A DNA stretch of 64,000 bases from assembly GCA_964017235.1 (NCBI GenBank), contig OZ024931.1:122213530-122277529 (forward strand), in the 5' to 3' direction. Below, one piece after another: positions 1-11,364 of this stretch. The notes beneath the pieces were generated by a model. The model saw nothing but the letters and a program-made list of their open reading frames with translations, did no database searches and was not told where the DNA came from. Both the position numbers and the translations under genes were made by a program. The number at the start of each line of letters is the position of its first letter. Positions within the stretch are counted from its first letter, which is position 1. The stretch is from Sabellastarte sp. h YS-2021. Taxonomy: Eukaryota; Annelida; Polychaeta; Sabellida; Sabellidae.

Positions 1-775
1 AATTATCTCTGTTGGAGAAACTGATGGTAAATATTTTAAAGATACTTTTCTTTGTATATGTAATGAACATACGGCAAATGATTGAATTCTGTGCATTCAT
101 TACATAAACAGGGAATCATTTAGTCAAAAGATTTGCCATGAAATTCTCCATACAGATTTTTTCTTCAAAACTTAGAATATACCAAGTCTCCCTGATTCGA
201 GGGTCTTGTAAATCTGAGTATTGACATTTTCAGAGCATCTACCTTTTACTATCTAAGACACAAAATGATGTTTTTATGTTCATAGTTTATAAAATAATTT
301 TGACTGGTACATCATAGAATATTTGGAGGTGAAATAAACTGGTAAACAAAGAGTTAAAACTTACAACCTACAAGATGCTTTTTACTTTTTATCTTTAATT
401 CAAAGGCACTATAGCATAAATATCCCATATTTAAGATTGATAGCAAAGGCTCCAAGATACACAGTTTGACTAGCACCAATCTGAAGATTAGGAAGCTCTC
501 AAGTTTGACTCCAACATAGGGACAACAGAAAAATATCTGCTTTGTGGAAAAGATTAAGGTGGATGACTCAAGCAGCTTTAAGCAGCGAGAAAAAAAAACA
601 ACAAAAAAACAAAATATGTCAACTACACAAAAAACATTGCCTCTCTACAAAGCTAAATGATTTAAACATAATCACTTCAACACTTCAGCATTTTCAGTGA
701 TTTCTAACCAATATAATGATAGTTTTATCATTTATTACGACAGACTGATATCTGCTGCATAAACTGCAGACAAAC
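1..775 (-). other. SLC15A4-like intron 6, partial
   Basis: Begins with the donor gtttgt at 775-770. AT-rich with A-runs (586-612). I see no exon, hairpin or known repeat here. Confidence 0.6.
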
Positions 776-993
776 CTGTGCATATGTACATGAATAGAAC
801 ACTCCAGTGAAGAAAATAGGTAACATTCTGAACTGTGACCTGACTCCCTCCACCTCCAACTCTGGATACAACCCTCCATGTTTCTCTGAAGCATAGTCCA
901 GAAATGAGGGCAGCTTCTGTTGTTCTTTTAAATGTTTAAATTTATGCTTTACTGCATCGATGATCAGCTTATGTTGTCTGATCATTACACTAC
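776..993 (-). CDS. SLC15A4: SLC15A4-like coding exon 6
   Basis: 218 bases. It encodes a charged cytosolic loop (SVMIRQHKLIIDAVKHKFKH... LPSFLDYASEKHGGLYPELEV) and the start of helix 7 (RMLPIFFTGVFYSCTYAQ), which corresponds to human VPVFLALIPYWTVYFQ. Acceptor tggcag, donor gtttgt after CACAG at 776. The next exon should begin with the family's MQSTY-like segment; it is not visible in bases 1-775 and so lies off the window. Confidence 0.9.
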
Positions 994-3900
994 CTGCCAG
1001 GAATAGATAACAAATGTGTAATTGCAGGATGAATGACAGTTTATGCTAAAACTTGGTGTGATATCACAATACAATGTATAAAGGTCTAGTTAACACCCAG
1101 GCCCCAGTGTGATGGCACTAAAATAAGCTTTGGTTTACCAACCTAAAAGACACTAAAAATAAGCACTGATGTCATGAAACCCTAAGGTCAGACAAATGAG
1201 TTTTAGTATGAAATGAAACAGATTAAACAGCAAATGAAATCATGACAGTTATTCTTTCAATAATCATCCTGAATAACGGGTAGTTATCCTTTCAATAATA
1301 GCACTAAATGATGGTTAGTTTTTCTTCATGTGTGTTAATAATCCTGAATAATGGATCACCACTACCATGTAACATTTACCTGTTCAATTTGTTTAATATA
1401 TACTGTTTTCAATGTCTATAAAGACTATAATCCACAGTTGCAATATTTACAAGTCTCTGTGCCGTGACCCCGATAAGTACAACTGGCTATACGACTCCAG
1501 AACAATGAGTTTGTCTTGTGCACCTTGGACTGCTTCAAAGAACAGATTAAGCACTGTCATAAAAAATACATTAAAAAAAGGAACATTAAAAAGAAAAGAT
1601 TAAGCATAATGAAAATTTGATTAGATTTTATCTGACATTACCCTGAGGTGGAGCTTTCTTGTAACTTGACCGGGGTATGACGAAGAGAACCACAGACAAA
1701 AACATGGCACAGGCAACAACCAGGTAGCCAAGAGCAAAGCTAATTTCTTGCTGGATGTAGGCGAGCAGTGTGAAAGCAAGGGCACTTCCCACATTAATAA
1801 ACCAGTAATACCTGCAAATGTACAGAAACAAATGATAATGTCTGACAGTCACATTTACATTTGTCTTGTGCTTTACATCATTTATGTATACAAATAAAAC
1901 TAGAAATATAAAGAAAAGAAAAAAAACTAATATGGACACATAGACATGATCATGCTGCAGTCAAAGCACCTTACATACAGCTCTGCCTAGTAGAAATCAC
2001 TTCACTCTTTGGTGGAAGTCAAAACCAAGGGCCAGATTCATGAACAATACTCAGACAAGATGACTTTAGATCTAAGTAAGGGAAGTTTTTTCACTTAACT
2101 AAGTACTTTTTAGCATTGGTATTCATGAAACAATACTTAGATAATGTCACCTTAGATTTTAAGTAAGGGAAAAAACCTCTAACTCTTTAGGTACGGTTGT
2201 GTCAATGAATCTGATTGGCCAAGAGCTATGGAAAATTTGGTTTATACATTTGGCTGTTTATGATAATAACCCTCTGCAAACAATGTTGGATGTAAAAGCT
2301 TTATATTACTGTGGGATTTTCAACAGTAATGCATGTTAAATTAGTGTCATGTTGAAAAAGAGGCCAAGGCCTGCTGCTTACTGGCAGCAAGCAGCAACTA
2401 GAAAAATGTTTTAGCTAACAAAAACTAAGCGTCCCAAAAAGGTTCAATGCAATATAATATATAGTAGAAAAAAGTTTTTGAAAATAAAAACATGCAGCAC
2501 TGAGAGAAGAAGTGAAAGTTAAGCAGACAGTGTGGAAGTTTATCCATTAACATGAAAGAAAAATTTAAGCTTTATTTTGTTTTCTATGGTCATAAATTGT
2601 GAAAAGTTAATTGAATAAATGCTCAGGCTCAGAATGCATAAAGCATCAATACTTATAATAGGTTGAAAGTTACACCATGACAATACTTAATTAAAGAGTA
2701 ACAGTGCTCTATAAATGCCATATATCTATTTACATTTTCGAAAAAGGCATAGTAAAATTTGAGCCTTTAGAAAGGCAAGAAGTTTATGACACAATGCTTT
2801 GAACACATCTATGCCAATGAGTAAATAAAAGGTCAATGTTCACACAAGCCTATTTATACCTTATGAATAATGCTCATTTCTATTTATATATAATTGCCAG
2901 TCTTTGATGAGTCCCCAGAGAATTAGTCCACTGGGTATATGCTGATAAGGCATAAAATCAATAGTTAATGTGTCTCCCCCAACACCCCCTCTCCCCTTGT
3001 TTTAGTCTATGCATCAAGAAATGCTCATACAAGGAGTCAGATGTTATCTTTATCTATGCTCTCTTGAAAGTGTCAATGATAATAATAATAATAATAGTAG
3101 GATTTATATAGCGCAAAATTGATACAAATCCTCTAATGCGCTTGAGTCCAAGAAGGGAGAGTCCAGGGACAGGCATGGGTCGACATCTAAAAAGCGCCCG
3201 CCAGGGTATAACTAAGGTGGGGGGGGGGGGGGTATGCCAGCCTAAACAAGTAGGTCTTTAGCTGGCTTCTGAAACCATCTATTGTTTGCTGAGATCTGAC
3301 AGTCTGTGGCAGCTTGTTCCATTCGGCTGGTGCAGCTACTGCAAAGCCACGCCTTCATATGTGCTTATTAGGGCGGGTTGAGGAGATAGATAGCCTGTTG
3401 CCATGAGTGAGACTGCTCGATCTTATTAAAGCTGAAAGATATGGGGGCTGTGAAAGATTAATAGCCTTGAATACCAAAATTGGGAGCCAGTGGAGTTTTT
3501 TCAAAAAGGGTGTAACATGATTTAACGATTACGATCTGATTTAACGATTACGATCTCTGATTTTGGCTTTCTGCGTCTTAGAGTCTATCATTAGATAGAG
3601 ATTAAGCGCTATAAAAATAAACTATGTATGAATGACTCATTTTGTCAAGTCTGAAGATGATGCGACAAAGAGCATTCTGGACTCTCTGTAGTTTGGCTAT
3701 GTTGGACTTGCTTACCCCATAGAGTAAAGAGTTACAGTAGATATGCAGATTTTATGTATAAATAAAGGACATAGTAAAGGGGGAATCCAGTAAAGAATAT
3801 GTTTGCATTGCTGAGTTATTAGTTTACTGCAGAAGAATGGAAGTCAGAAGAAATGATAATGAGCTGAAAATGGGAATTTATAAATGTGTCATTATCAAAC

Positions 3901-6900
3901 TGCTGCACTAAAATAAGTTGGTAAACATTTGGACCCAGTTTTTTACAATAAAATAAGCATAATTTGATGCATATCATAATTTTAGATAATGACAACAAAA
4001 TAGGAATGTATTTTGCCTGCTTTAATAGTATGTATAAGTCGTGAGTGCAATTTCAAAAAGTTACACCCTTTGCACTAAGATATGAAAATAACATTAAGAC
4101 AATGACATCATTAATATTGAAATATTAAAGTAGAAAATCTATTACCCCACTGTGACGAGCTATTAAGACTCTTCACATATGGGTTCCCACTACCTCTTAA
4201 AAATTGTAAAGCTGTAAAATCAATAATAAAGAAGATATGAGGCAAAAACAGAAAAAGTGATAAATTTGTCTTGCTTTCTAGACTCTCCACATATGGTTTC
4301 CTACTACATCCCAATACATTTTATGGCTCTAAATGCAATACTTAAGAAGATAATAGGGGGTTCACATGAATTTTAAGCTTTCTGGTTGTTAGGTGTGAGA
4401 AAATCGCTCAAAAATCAGTCATTTTTCATCAGATCGCTCCCAAAGTCAAATCAACTCGCGTTTTTGATATTATGAACATGTGTGTATAATTACAAGCTTC
4501 TGTGGTCAGTAGATTTTCCTGAGCGGCGATGACAGGCGGGTGTACCCAAAAAATCATATGATCATATGACCGTGATAAAGATCAAAGGTCAAATTTAAGC
4601 ATGTGGAAAACTTTTCCAACGCCTACGGTATATTACTGCCAAATATGGTTAAAAAGCTTCCAATAATAAGGGAGATATTGAGGAGAGGCCATAATGCGGC
4701 GGTGAGGAAACTGACGCGAAAACAAATAAGCGCCCTTTCAGGGATGCTAAATTATGTGGTCACCCAGTTGATATCAAATTACTTAATTTGACATCCATAA
4801 AAATAACTTAATTGCACGGTTTTCAAGATACAAGCATTTTTGTGTTTTGCAATTTTTGCGAAAAATTCGAAAATTCAAAATGGTCGCCATTTTTGGCAAG
4901 ACGAACATTTTTTGACATTTGGGTAAACTACTCTGCAGAGATACAGTATGGGTCAAAAAATTCGACTAAACTGCTCTATGTTACACAGTTTTCAAGACAC
5001 AAGTACGTATTGTTGTGTTTTACAATTTTTGAGAAAAATTCGAAAATTCAAAATGGCCACCATTTTTGGCGAGACAAAGTTTTTTGAAAATTGGAACCAC
5101 TCTGCATATACCCTGTGGATCAAAATTTCGTCGAAATCGCTCTATCTCACTCCATTTCCGAGATAAACACATTTTTGCGCTTTACGCAGAAATTCAAGAT
5201 GGCGCCAAAAGTGGCAGGAAAACGTTTTTCTGAAAAAGTCGCCAGTAGACTCTGCATATAGCCTGCGGGTCAAAAATTTCGTCAAATCGCTCTTTCTAGC
5301 TCCGTTTCCAAGATAAAAGCCTTATTGCATTTTATGCAGAAATTCAAGATGGCTGACAAAATTGACGGGAAAACGATTTTCGGGGAAAGTCGTCAGTAGA
5401 CTCTGCATATACCCTGTGGGTCAAAAATTTCGTCGAAATCACTCTATCTCGCTCCGTTTCCGAGATAAACATGTTTTTGCGTTTAACGCAGAAATTCAAG
5501 ATGGCCGCCAAAATTGGCGGGAAAATATTTTTCGGAAAAAGTCACCAGTAGACTCTGCAGATACCTTGCAGGTCAAAAATCTCGCTCCATTTCCCAGATA
5601 AACACGTTTTTGCTTTTTCAGCGTTATGAAAAATCATGGCATTTAGTTAATCGTTAATAAGTCGGCCATTTTGTGTTGGATCACTTCCAAAAGTTAATGA
5701 TTTCCAGACATTTATAAAATGACCCTACTTGCCAAATTTCATGTGAATAGGTGAAGTGCTTTTTAAGTTATCATCCAGACAAGCACACCCTTTTGAAAAA
5801 CATGTTTTGGTCATGTGACTTCTCTGATTGGTTGGGGAAAAAAAGCTCCATACCAAGTTTTAAAAAAATTGGTACAGTAGTTTCTGAGGAGAAGAGGCTG
5901 GAAAAATTGTTGATGCCGCCGCCGCCGATGATGAAGCCAACCAATGCCAATAGCTTACGGCCAGTAAGCTAAAAATGGCGGATTATTAAAAAAAAATCAC
6001 AAAATTCACATCTTTTCCTTCATACACACAAAAAAAAACAACTGACAATCGTTTCCTGTTAGGACATCCACAAACTTAATACGGTAGAAGTTGAAATTTT
6101 CACTAGGCATTAATTGTAACTATTTTATCTGATGAGTTTGGAGAGTGAAAATTAATTCCTTGTGAAAATTTAAATCTATATTTATATCTCAAGTAGAATC
6201 TAGCCATAAGTGAAAAATAATTCCAGTGAATTTAACCACTTGGATAAATAAACCTCCCCATCCCAAAACAACACCATTATTGCCCAATAGTTACAAACTA
6301 AATCATGCGATACCAACATCCTGTCCTCCCCAGGTAGCTTCAAACCTAACTTAAAAACTAAGTAGCGGTTCTAAGTTCAGCTTAGAGTTAGGGGTGTTCC
6401 TAAGGTCTATGCACATCTACATACTAATATAAACAAAATCTATTCGATATGTATAAGTTACCATCTGGAAACTAAATGCACGACAATTACAAATCAACAT
6501 GTGACTCATACATATCTGCAAGCAGGCAAGCACAAAAAATAAATAAAATACAAACCTGTACACAGACCGATAAATGTGATGGCACAATGGTTCACTTAAG
6601 CCCAGGAAAAATCAACAAATTCACATGCATATAAACTTGGTACTAACAGAAAAGGAGAAGGTTTTTATGTCTTTCCAATTACATGAACCAATCTATTATT
6701 GCCTTGACTTTGGTGATGCCCTAAAGCCGTACTTTTTTAACCAGACTGATCATAGAACAATTGTCAATGACTTTGTCACTTGAGATATAATGCATGTTCT
6801 ATGGTAGTGATTAGGTAAGTAAGCCTTTGGTCAAAGCATACACTGTACTGCTAATATATGAAATTTACCAGTTAAAGAAGGTTCTGACCATATCATTCCC

Positions 6901-9149
6901 CACATCCTCCACTTGTTGTGCACCAAATGGGCTGACATTGGACTTGATGCCAGCAGTACCTAAGGCCACCATTACAATAGATGTAATAAAATAACCCCGC
7001 TTGAAGTCCTGTTTTAGAAAACAAAGAAGTACAGTAAAAATTGCAATATTTTCTCTAAAACACAAATCAAGCATTACAACATAAGCTTTTGTCACCCTTA
7101 AGAAAGTAATAAGAAAAGTTAATGAAATATATGCTTCTTAATGTCTTAAATTGTGTTATGCATAATAAAGAATACTGTATCCAGGTTTTTAATCGGGAAT
7201 AATAAATAAATAAAATCATGTAAAACATACCAAATTTAATCCATAAAGTGGATTACCAGACAAATGTGCATAATCTATGGACACCAAAACCAACAAAAAC
7301 GTACCTAAATAAAATATATAAAATTCAAAAATGATTCAGAAGAAGTATAAATAACAGGATAACAAGATGCAAAGCATTTTTCTTGTATTATAGGAACATG
7401 CATCAACAGAGAAACAATGAACAGTTAGAGATTCGTTGATGAGGTTATAAATATGAAACCAAAACAAATAGAGTAAGAAATCTAAAATTCGCCAGGAATC
7501 TAAACTTCGCCACCTCTAAAACCTTAGTTAATTTTATGAAGAAAATGATGTTTTGTCTGAAAATTGGCATTTTTCAGTTCAAAAAGCCTTAACTTACTGT
7601 ACATTCAACAAATCTCACCTCAATTCATTTATTTTATTAGTATTTCCACATGTGGCGAATTTCAGATATGTGGCGAATTTTACATTTCTTACTCTATATT
7701 GTTTATTCATCTTATGTCCTTATTTTATAGAAACAAACAAGTGTTGCAGAGAAGTTAGCATACCCGCTGTATAAATTAGTATTCCTCCATAAATAGTATT
7801 GTATTTCCCTGCAATGGAGTCTGCTATCCATCCTCCAAAAACTGGAAGAAAATAGGACATCCCTGTGGAAAAACATGCATATGTTTATGGAACTGAATAC
7901 ACATATATTGTAATAAATACACGTTTTAAGATTGCAAAAGTATTCCTATGGTTATCGGTGGTGTTTGTCTTACAACTAATAACTGGTTATGATATTTAAA
8001 AGCAGGTGTTTCCATCATTATGAGATATTCATTTTTGTCCAAATTAATGTCAAGATATCACCAGTATACAGTCAAAGGTAAAAAAGGCTACCTATCTCTT
8101 TGTATTTGACGCAATACTAAGTTGTTTTGGCCTGGGTTAGCTTTGTCTGACAAAACTAATTTCAATATTTACCTTATTTATAGTTAATGAAGACTTTACT
8201 AAAATACATCTTAAAACTGCTTTGTAACCAGGTATTCACTGTTTTTTAAAATCAACAACCAGATTTGGAAATTGAAACTAACTGTGAATCTTACAGGTGT
8301 GGAATGGGTTTAAACTAGAGTTCATAAAACTTGCATAATATTTTAATATTTCAATATCAACAAAGTGTTCTGAGTTTCAATATCAATATAGGAATAAAAC
8401 AACTGTCAATACTCAATATTGTTTCCAAAATATCTGAAGAAAGTTCTTTAATTTATAACTACTAAACAATAAATTCACTTACTTACGGTTTACATTATTA
8501 TGTTGTTGTATAATTTGATGTGTTTACATTTTGATTTCAATGTTATATGAACACTGTATTGATTTTAATATGTTACTCAATGTATCATAACAGACCAGTA
8601 ACTTAGAATAAGTCTACTTGTGATAAATTTTACAGGCAGAATTGATTTTTCAATACCGATTGATATCAAAAGCCAAACTGAAGTTTGATATTGATGGTAA
8701 AACTCCAGAATGAAGAGACTCCTGAATGATAGATAAAAACAAAGAAATATAAATGTGGTCATGACATTCAACCTGGAAAAAAGACACTCAGGGAAAACAA
8801 AACAAAATTCTTCATAAAGACTAAATGATATATATAAAAGTTTCATAACAATCACACCTGTAAAAACCAAGCTGAAAGTGAGGGCCTCAGCACTACTATA
8901 CTGCAAGACATTGGTACAAAAGATGACCATACTTGATGCTATACAAAAGAATGCCATTCTTTCACACATCTCTGTCAGAATGATCAAAAGTATCTGAACT
9001 CTCCAAGATACCTTCTTCTTTGCCTTTTTTTCTGATTTACTTTTACTTCCAACATTGCTGCGTTGCTTTGGTTTGTCCTCACTAGCACTATTATTGTTAT
9101 AACTTCCAAGTAATGGGGTTTCTTCTGAAACTTCTGTGTGGCCTGCCAT
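776..9149 (-). CDS. SLC15A4: SLC15A4-like proton-coupled peptide/histidine transporter (six coding exons, 3' part off window)
   Basis: Six exons join in frame to give 331 residues: 9149-8858, 7862-7764, 7304-7231, 7008-6869, 1811-1642 and 993-776. Each is bounded by AG/GT sites, and the exon lengths (292, 99, 74, 140, 170, 218) keep one frame. The family is POT/PTR2, 12-helix proton symporters; the SLC15A3/A4 members move histidine, di- and tripeptides out of endolysosomes. Visible features: an acidic dileucine signal EETPLL (residues 9-14), as in endolysosomal SLC15A4; the proton-coupling motif ExxER (E60-R64) in helix 1; the PTR2 signature GGWIADSIAGKYN in exon 2; GTAGIKSNVSPFGAQQV in exon 4; and FFNWYYWFINVG across exons 4-5. 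Human SLC15A4 has the same order of blocks. The ATG at 9149 starts the only frame and directly precedes the sorting signal. The C-terminal half lies left of base 1. Family is certain; SLC15A4 rather than SLC15A3 is inference. Confidence 0.93.
994..1641 (-). other. SLC15A4-like intron 5
   Basis: 648 bases between splice sites gtaatg (1641) and tggcag (994). It contains imperfect copies of a 'tcctgaataa(t/c)gg' word at 1266-1355 and nothing else I can name. Confidence 0.6.
1642..1811 (-). CDS. SLC15A4: SLC15A4-like coding exon 5
   Basis: 170 bases, encoding YYWFINVGSALAFTLLAYIQ, QEISFALGYLVVACAMF and LSVVLFVIPRSSYKKAPPQ. It matches human SLC15A4 [20 protein letters not shown] at the same place and carries the second PTR2 signature (YYWFINVG). 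Acceptor ttgcag, donor gtaatg. Confidence 0.95.
2036..2175. repeat. 85-bp tandem duplication, dispersed family
   Basis: Two tandem units start ATTCATGAA at 2036 and 2121. Both continue with a CAATACT(T/C)AGA word and a CTTTAGAT/CTTAGAT word. A related copy is at about 13800-13875 (ATTCACGAAACAA plus GTGACCTTAGATCTAAG), so this is a dispersed family. Confidence 0.6.
3076..3520 (-). mobile_element. LINE fragment, 3' end of a reverse-transcriptase ORF plus tail
   Basis: On the minus strand this encodes LHPFLKKLHWLPILVFKAI near 3500 and then, after stops, RGFAVAAPAEWNKLPQTV, DGFRSQLKTYLFRLAYP near 3370-3230. These are the C-terminal blocks of the L2/CR1-like LINE found whole at 43677 (there LHWLPIKYRS, APMIWNDLPDEVRS, FRSKLKSYLFGKAYPP). 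It is followed by a short 3' UTR containing AAGCGC and GCGCTATATAAAT and by a (TAT)n tail at 3097-3078. It is 5'-truncated and old. A run of 17 or more G lies inside at about 3215-3232. Confidence 0.8.
3557..3630 (+). mobile_element. LINE 3'-tail fragment
   Basis: Contains CTTAGAGTCTATCATTAG, AGAGATTAAGCGCTATAAAA. This matches the 3' UTR end of the LINE at 43677-46960 (CTTAGAGTCTGTCTTTTG, GAGATTAAGCGCTATAAAA). Only the tail is left. It abuts the oppositely oriented LINE fragment and a 24-base tandem duplication (tttaacgattacgatctg) at 3518-3556. Confidence 0.7.
4375..5972 (-). mobile_element. Tandem-repeat-bearing element with terminal hairpin (TAGCTTAC family)
   Basis: Read on the minus strand, the 5' end at 5971 is a perfect hairpin (arms TAGCTTAC and GTAAGCTA, five-base loop). 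It is followed by TTGG, a GGCGGCGGCGGC run, TTTTTCC, CTCCTCAGAAAC and AAAACTTGGTATGG. The body holds about five diverged units of roughly 160 bp (4812-5620). A degenerate inverted copy of the terminal word (AAGCTTTCTGG) at 4374-4384 marks the likely other end. It lies in SLC15A4 intron 4. The layout resembles Helentron-associated/pearl elements; no protein is encoded. Confidence 0.55.
4812..5620 (-). repeat. Diverged ~160-bp tandem units related to the 169-bp repeat
   Basis: Units carry, on the plus strand, TTTTTGTGTTTTGCAATTTT, AAAATTCAAAATGG(T/C)C, ACTCTGCAGAGATAC and (TTT)CGTCGAAATCGCTCTATCT. These are the reverse complement of the key words of the 169-bp arrays at 32.8-34.1 and 42.0-42.8 kb. 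The first two units are closest; later units (5100-5620) are more diverged and have GAGATAAACAC(A/G)TTTTTGCG instead. Confidence 0.75.
5973..6868 (-). other. Rest of SLC15A4-like intron 4
   Basis: Apart from a short inverted stretch at 6350-6400 (CTAACTTAAAAACTAAG with TTAGAGTTAGG), nothing recognisable. The intron ends at the donor gtaaat below 6869. Confidence 0.5.
6869..7008 (-). CDS. SLC15A4: SLC15A4-like coding exon 4
   Basis: 140 bases, encoding DFKRGYFITSIVMVALG, then TAGIKSNVSPFGAQQVEDVG and MVRTFFNW. This is the most conserved block of SLC15A3/A4 (human: KANITPFGADQV...RRFFNW). Acceptor aaacag, donor gtaaat. The last tryptophan codon is split across the junction. Confidence 0.95.
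7231..7304 (-). CDS. SLC15A4: SLC15A4-like coding exon 3
   Basis: 74 bases, encoding GTFLLVLVSIDYAHLSGN and PLYGLNL, a transmembrane helix and following loop. Acceptor tttag, donor gtatgt. It joins exon 2 inside a glycine codon and ends in phase 0. Confidence 0.9.
7469..7696. mobile_element. Short inverted-repeat element with double 18-bp units
   Basis: Terminal inverted repeats of about 46 bp pair 7471-7516 with 7649-7694. Each arm contains two tandem 18-bp units: AATCTAAAATTCGCCAGG then AATCTAAACTTCGCCACC on the left, with matching units on the right. About 130 bp lies between, without coding. It sits in SLC15A4 intron 2. A TA dinucleotide flanks both ends (TA|GAGTAAG ... CTTACTC|TA), compatible with a TA target duplication. 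Confidence 0.8.
7764..7862 (-). CDS. SLC15A4: SLC15A4-like coding exon 2
   Basis: 99 bases, phase 1 to phase 1. It encodes MSYFLPVFGGWIADSIAG and on to GGILIYTA. This contains the first PTR2-family signature (GGWIAD..AGKY). Acceptor ccacag, donor gtatgc. Confidence 0.93.
7863..8857 (-). other. SLC15A4-like intron 1
   Basis: 995 bases between donor gtgtga and acceptor ccacag. AT-rich; nothing recognisable. Confidence 0.6.
8858..9149 (-). CDS. SLC15A4: SLC15A4-like coding exon 1
   Basis: Encodes residues 1-97: the cytosolic N-terminus with the dileucine signal, a lysine-rich stretch (KSKSEKKAKKKVSWR), helix 1 with ExxER, and helix 2 up to LVFTG. The donor follows ACAG at 8858 (gtgtga) and leaves phase 1. 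A possible 3' splice site (ttgtag) lies about 12 bases upstream of the ATG, so the 5' leader may begin in a separate non-coding exon that I could not place. Confidence 0.93.
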
Positions 9150-9977
9150 TGGAAGTAAAGCTACAACAAAATGTGTGTAATAACTACATGTACTTCAATA
9201 GTTAAATACAGCACGCAGCTATGTACATTGTTACTAAACATAAATAATTGTTTTACGTGAGAGATGAAGTTTGATCTTTCGGAATCAGATGAAATGCATG
9301 TATCTGTTTTGAAAAAGATTAAACACAAAAAAATTCACCACAATTAAAACTTCATCAAAACATTCAATATTGAATCCATATTAAGCTGAAATATATGTTT
9401 TTAGATTCTATCATAAAACTTTGACCAAAAAGTAACCATGCCACACTACCTAATTAAAAAGGCTAAAACAAATAAAACAAGATGCACTCAGAGAGAGCAA
9501 AATGCTTGACTCCATGTGACCAGTCTCTAAAGTGATATAAAGTATTGTAAGGAAGACAATAAAATAAAACCAAACATGTAAATTAATTTTTGAAGAAATA
9601 TCAAGTAGAAAGCCAAATTCATTAAAAATACATTGAAATGGGACCTTTGAAAATTCTTTAATTTTTGTATCCAAAATAAGATCCAGATCTTTCTTTTAGT
9701 AACTTCTTCCTTTGGCCAGGTCCTACCCACAAAAATTTATTAATAAAGATCTGTTCATTAATTCTTGAGTACTCTAAACACCAAAAAAAACAGACAAATA
9801 TACAAACAATTTGCACCCAAAAACATAAACTGCTGGTGGAGGTAAAATATAGCTTAAAAGTCACTTCTTGGTGAAAATCACTCATGGTAAATTTTTGTGA
9901 TGGACTGTCAAGGAATTGAAAGAAAAAAAGAGAAAATAAAAACAGAAATAATAATTAATAAAAGTGATGACTATACC
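9150..9977. other. Upstream of the SLC15A4-like start codon
   Basis: Should contain 5' leader or first-intron sequence of the minus-strand gene. I could not identify a promoter or a convincing first exon. AT-rich, no repeats seen. Confidence 0.4.
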
Positions 9978-10008
9978 ACACACACACACACACACACCCC
10001 CCCCCCCT
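9978..10008. repeat. (CA)n microsatellite followed by C-run
   Basis: About ten CA units followed by ten C and CTCT. Confidence 0.9.
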
Positions 10009-10439
10009 CTTTATTATCTTTGTGTCAATTTCAAGACATAAAATGAGAAGAAATATTTTTACTTAAAGACAGCAAGTATCACAAGCTAGGTTTGTGACCT
10101 CACAATAAGAATTGCATTGTGACATCATTAAGTATAATGACATCAGAAAGCAAAATATTGATTTTTTTTACGTATGTGATGAAGAGATGCAGTTTCACTG
10201 TGTATTCCCAATTAAAAATAAGAAAAACTCTCTCCTGACTTTAATTTTTAAACAAATTACACCAAATTTGGAAGAATCCGTCTGTACCCCATGAAATACC
10301 TGCCCACCAAATTTGAGAGAGATTGAGGTCATAGTTTTTGAGCTATGAGGGCAAAATGGTGCACAGACAGACAGAAACAAACTGATTACAATAACCCTCT
10401 CCTCGAGCGTTAATAAGTGAAATCACTATTTTAACTAGA

Positions 10440-11330
10440 GAATGCATCTTGACGCAGTGTATCCCCGGACGGGACATGGTTGAAGCGTTACATACAGAAT
10501 ATTATGTCAATGTGACCCAACCAAAAGATTTGTCTTCACATCCAAAACCTCTACGACCAATAATAAGGGAGATATAGACCATTAGAGGTATCAAGGACCA
10601 CACTCGACCTTGACAGAGAGATCGAAGGTCAAATCTGAGCCCACCAAAAGATTTGCGGCACATTATTTCCTATAGGTTGTCTTCACATCCAAAACCTCTA
10701 TGACCAATAACAAGGGAGATATAGGCCATAATAGGTACAAAGAACCGTATTTGACCTTGAAGGAGGGGTCCAAGGTCAAATCTGAAACCAGCAAAAGATT
10801 AGGGACACATGATTTCCTAGAAGTTGTCTTCACATCCAAAACCTCTACGACCAATAATAAGGGAGATATATAGGCTCCTTTAAGTTTGGTCACCTCAGAT
10901 TTTCAATTTTGTTGCCATAGCAACCAACCAAATTGAACAAACTGGACCAAATTTTAGCCAGGCAAGATTTCATAGCAGGGAAGATATCTTGAAACCTTGG
11001 TAAGGATAGGTGCAACAGATTTCCAGCTATAAGTGATTTATGCAATGGTGAACTGTCAAAGTAGCTATTACTCAGTTAGCTATGGACCTACAGCTCTGAA
11101 AATTTGTCATGGCAGAATACATTTAAAAGTGCATGAACAACATATTTGACAAAAAAACCTCTAAATTTAATAGGTTTGCAAATATAAGTGATTTACACAA
11201 TGGTGAACTGTCAAGGTAGCTATTACTCAGTCAGCTATGGACCTACAGCTCTGGAAATTTGCCATGACACTGGGCATGAAAAGGTAGCTAAACAACATAT
11301 TTGACAAAATTATTGTAACTGTAACAGTTA
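10440..11330. repeat. Two tandem repeats in a diverged transposon-like region
   Basis: Three units of about 146 bp carry CTTCACATCCAAAACCTCTA and ACAAGGGAGATAT (starting near 10541, 10679 and 10825). They are followed by two units of about 160 bp containing AACTGTCAA(A/G)GTAGC and AGCTATGGACCTACAGCTCT (11040 and 11195). Both arrays carry AAGGTCAAAT(T/C)TGA or GACCTTGA words. No coding. Probably the core repeats of decayed non-autonomous elements. Confidence 0.6.
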
Positions 11331-11364
11331 TGAAGAAAAATATCATTTACTCATTTTGGTCATG

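Noticed and set aside
694-775. Extension of SLC15A4 exon 6 past 776 (VCLQFMQQISVCRNK)
   Set aside because: The donor gtttgt at 775 fits, and the residues after AQ do not match the family; read-through into the intron.
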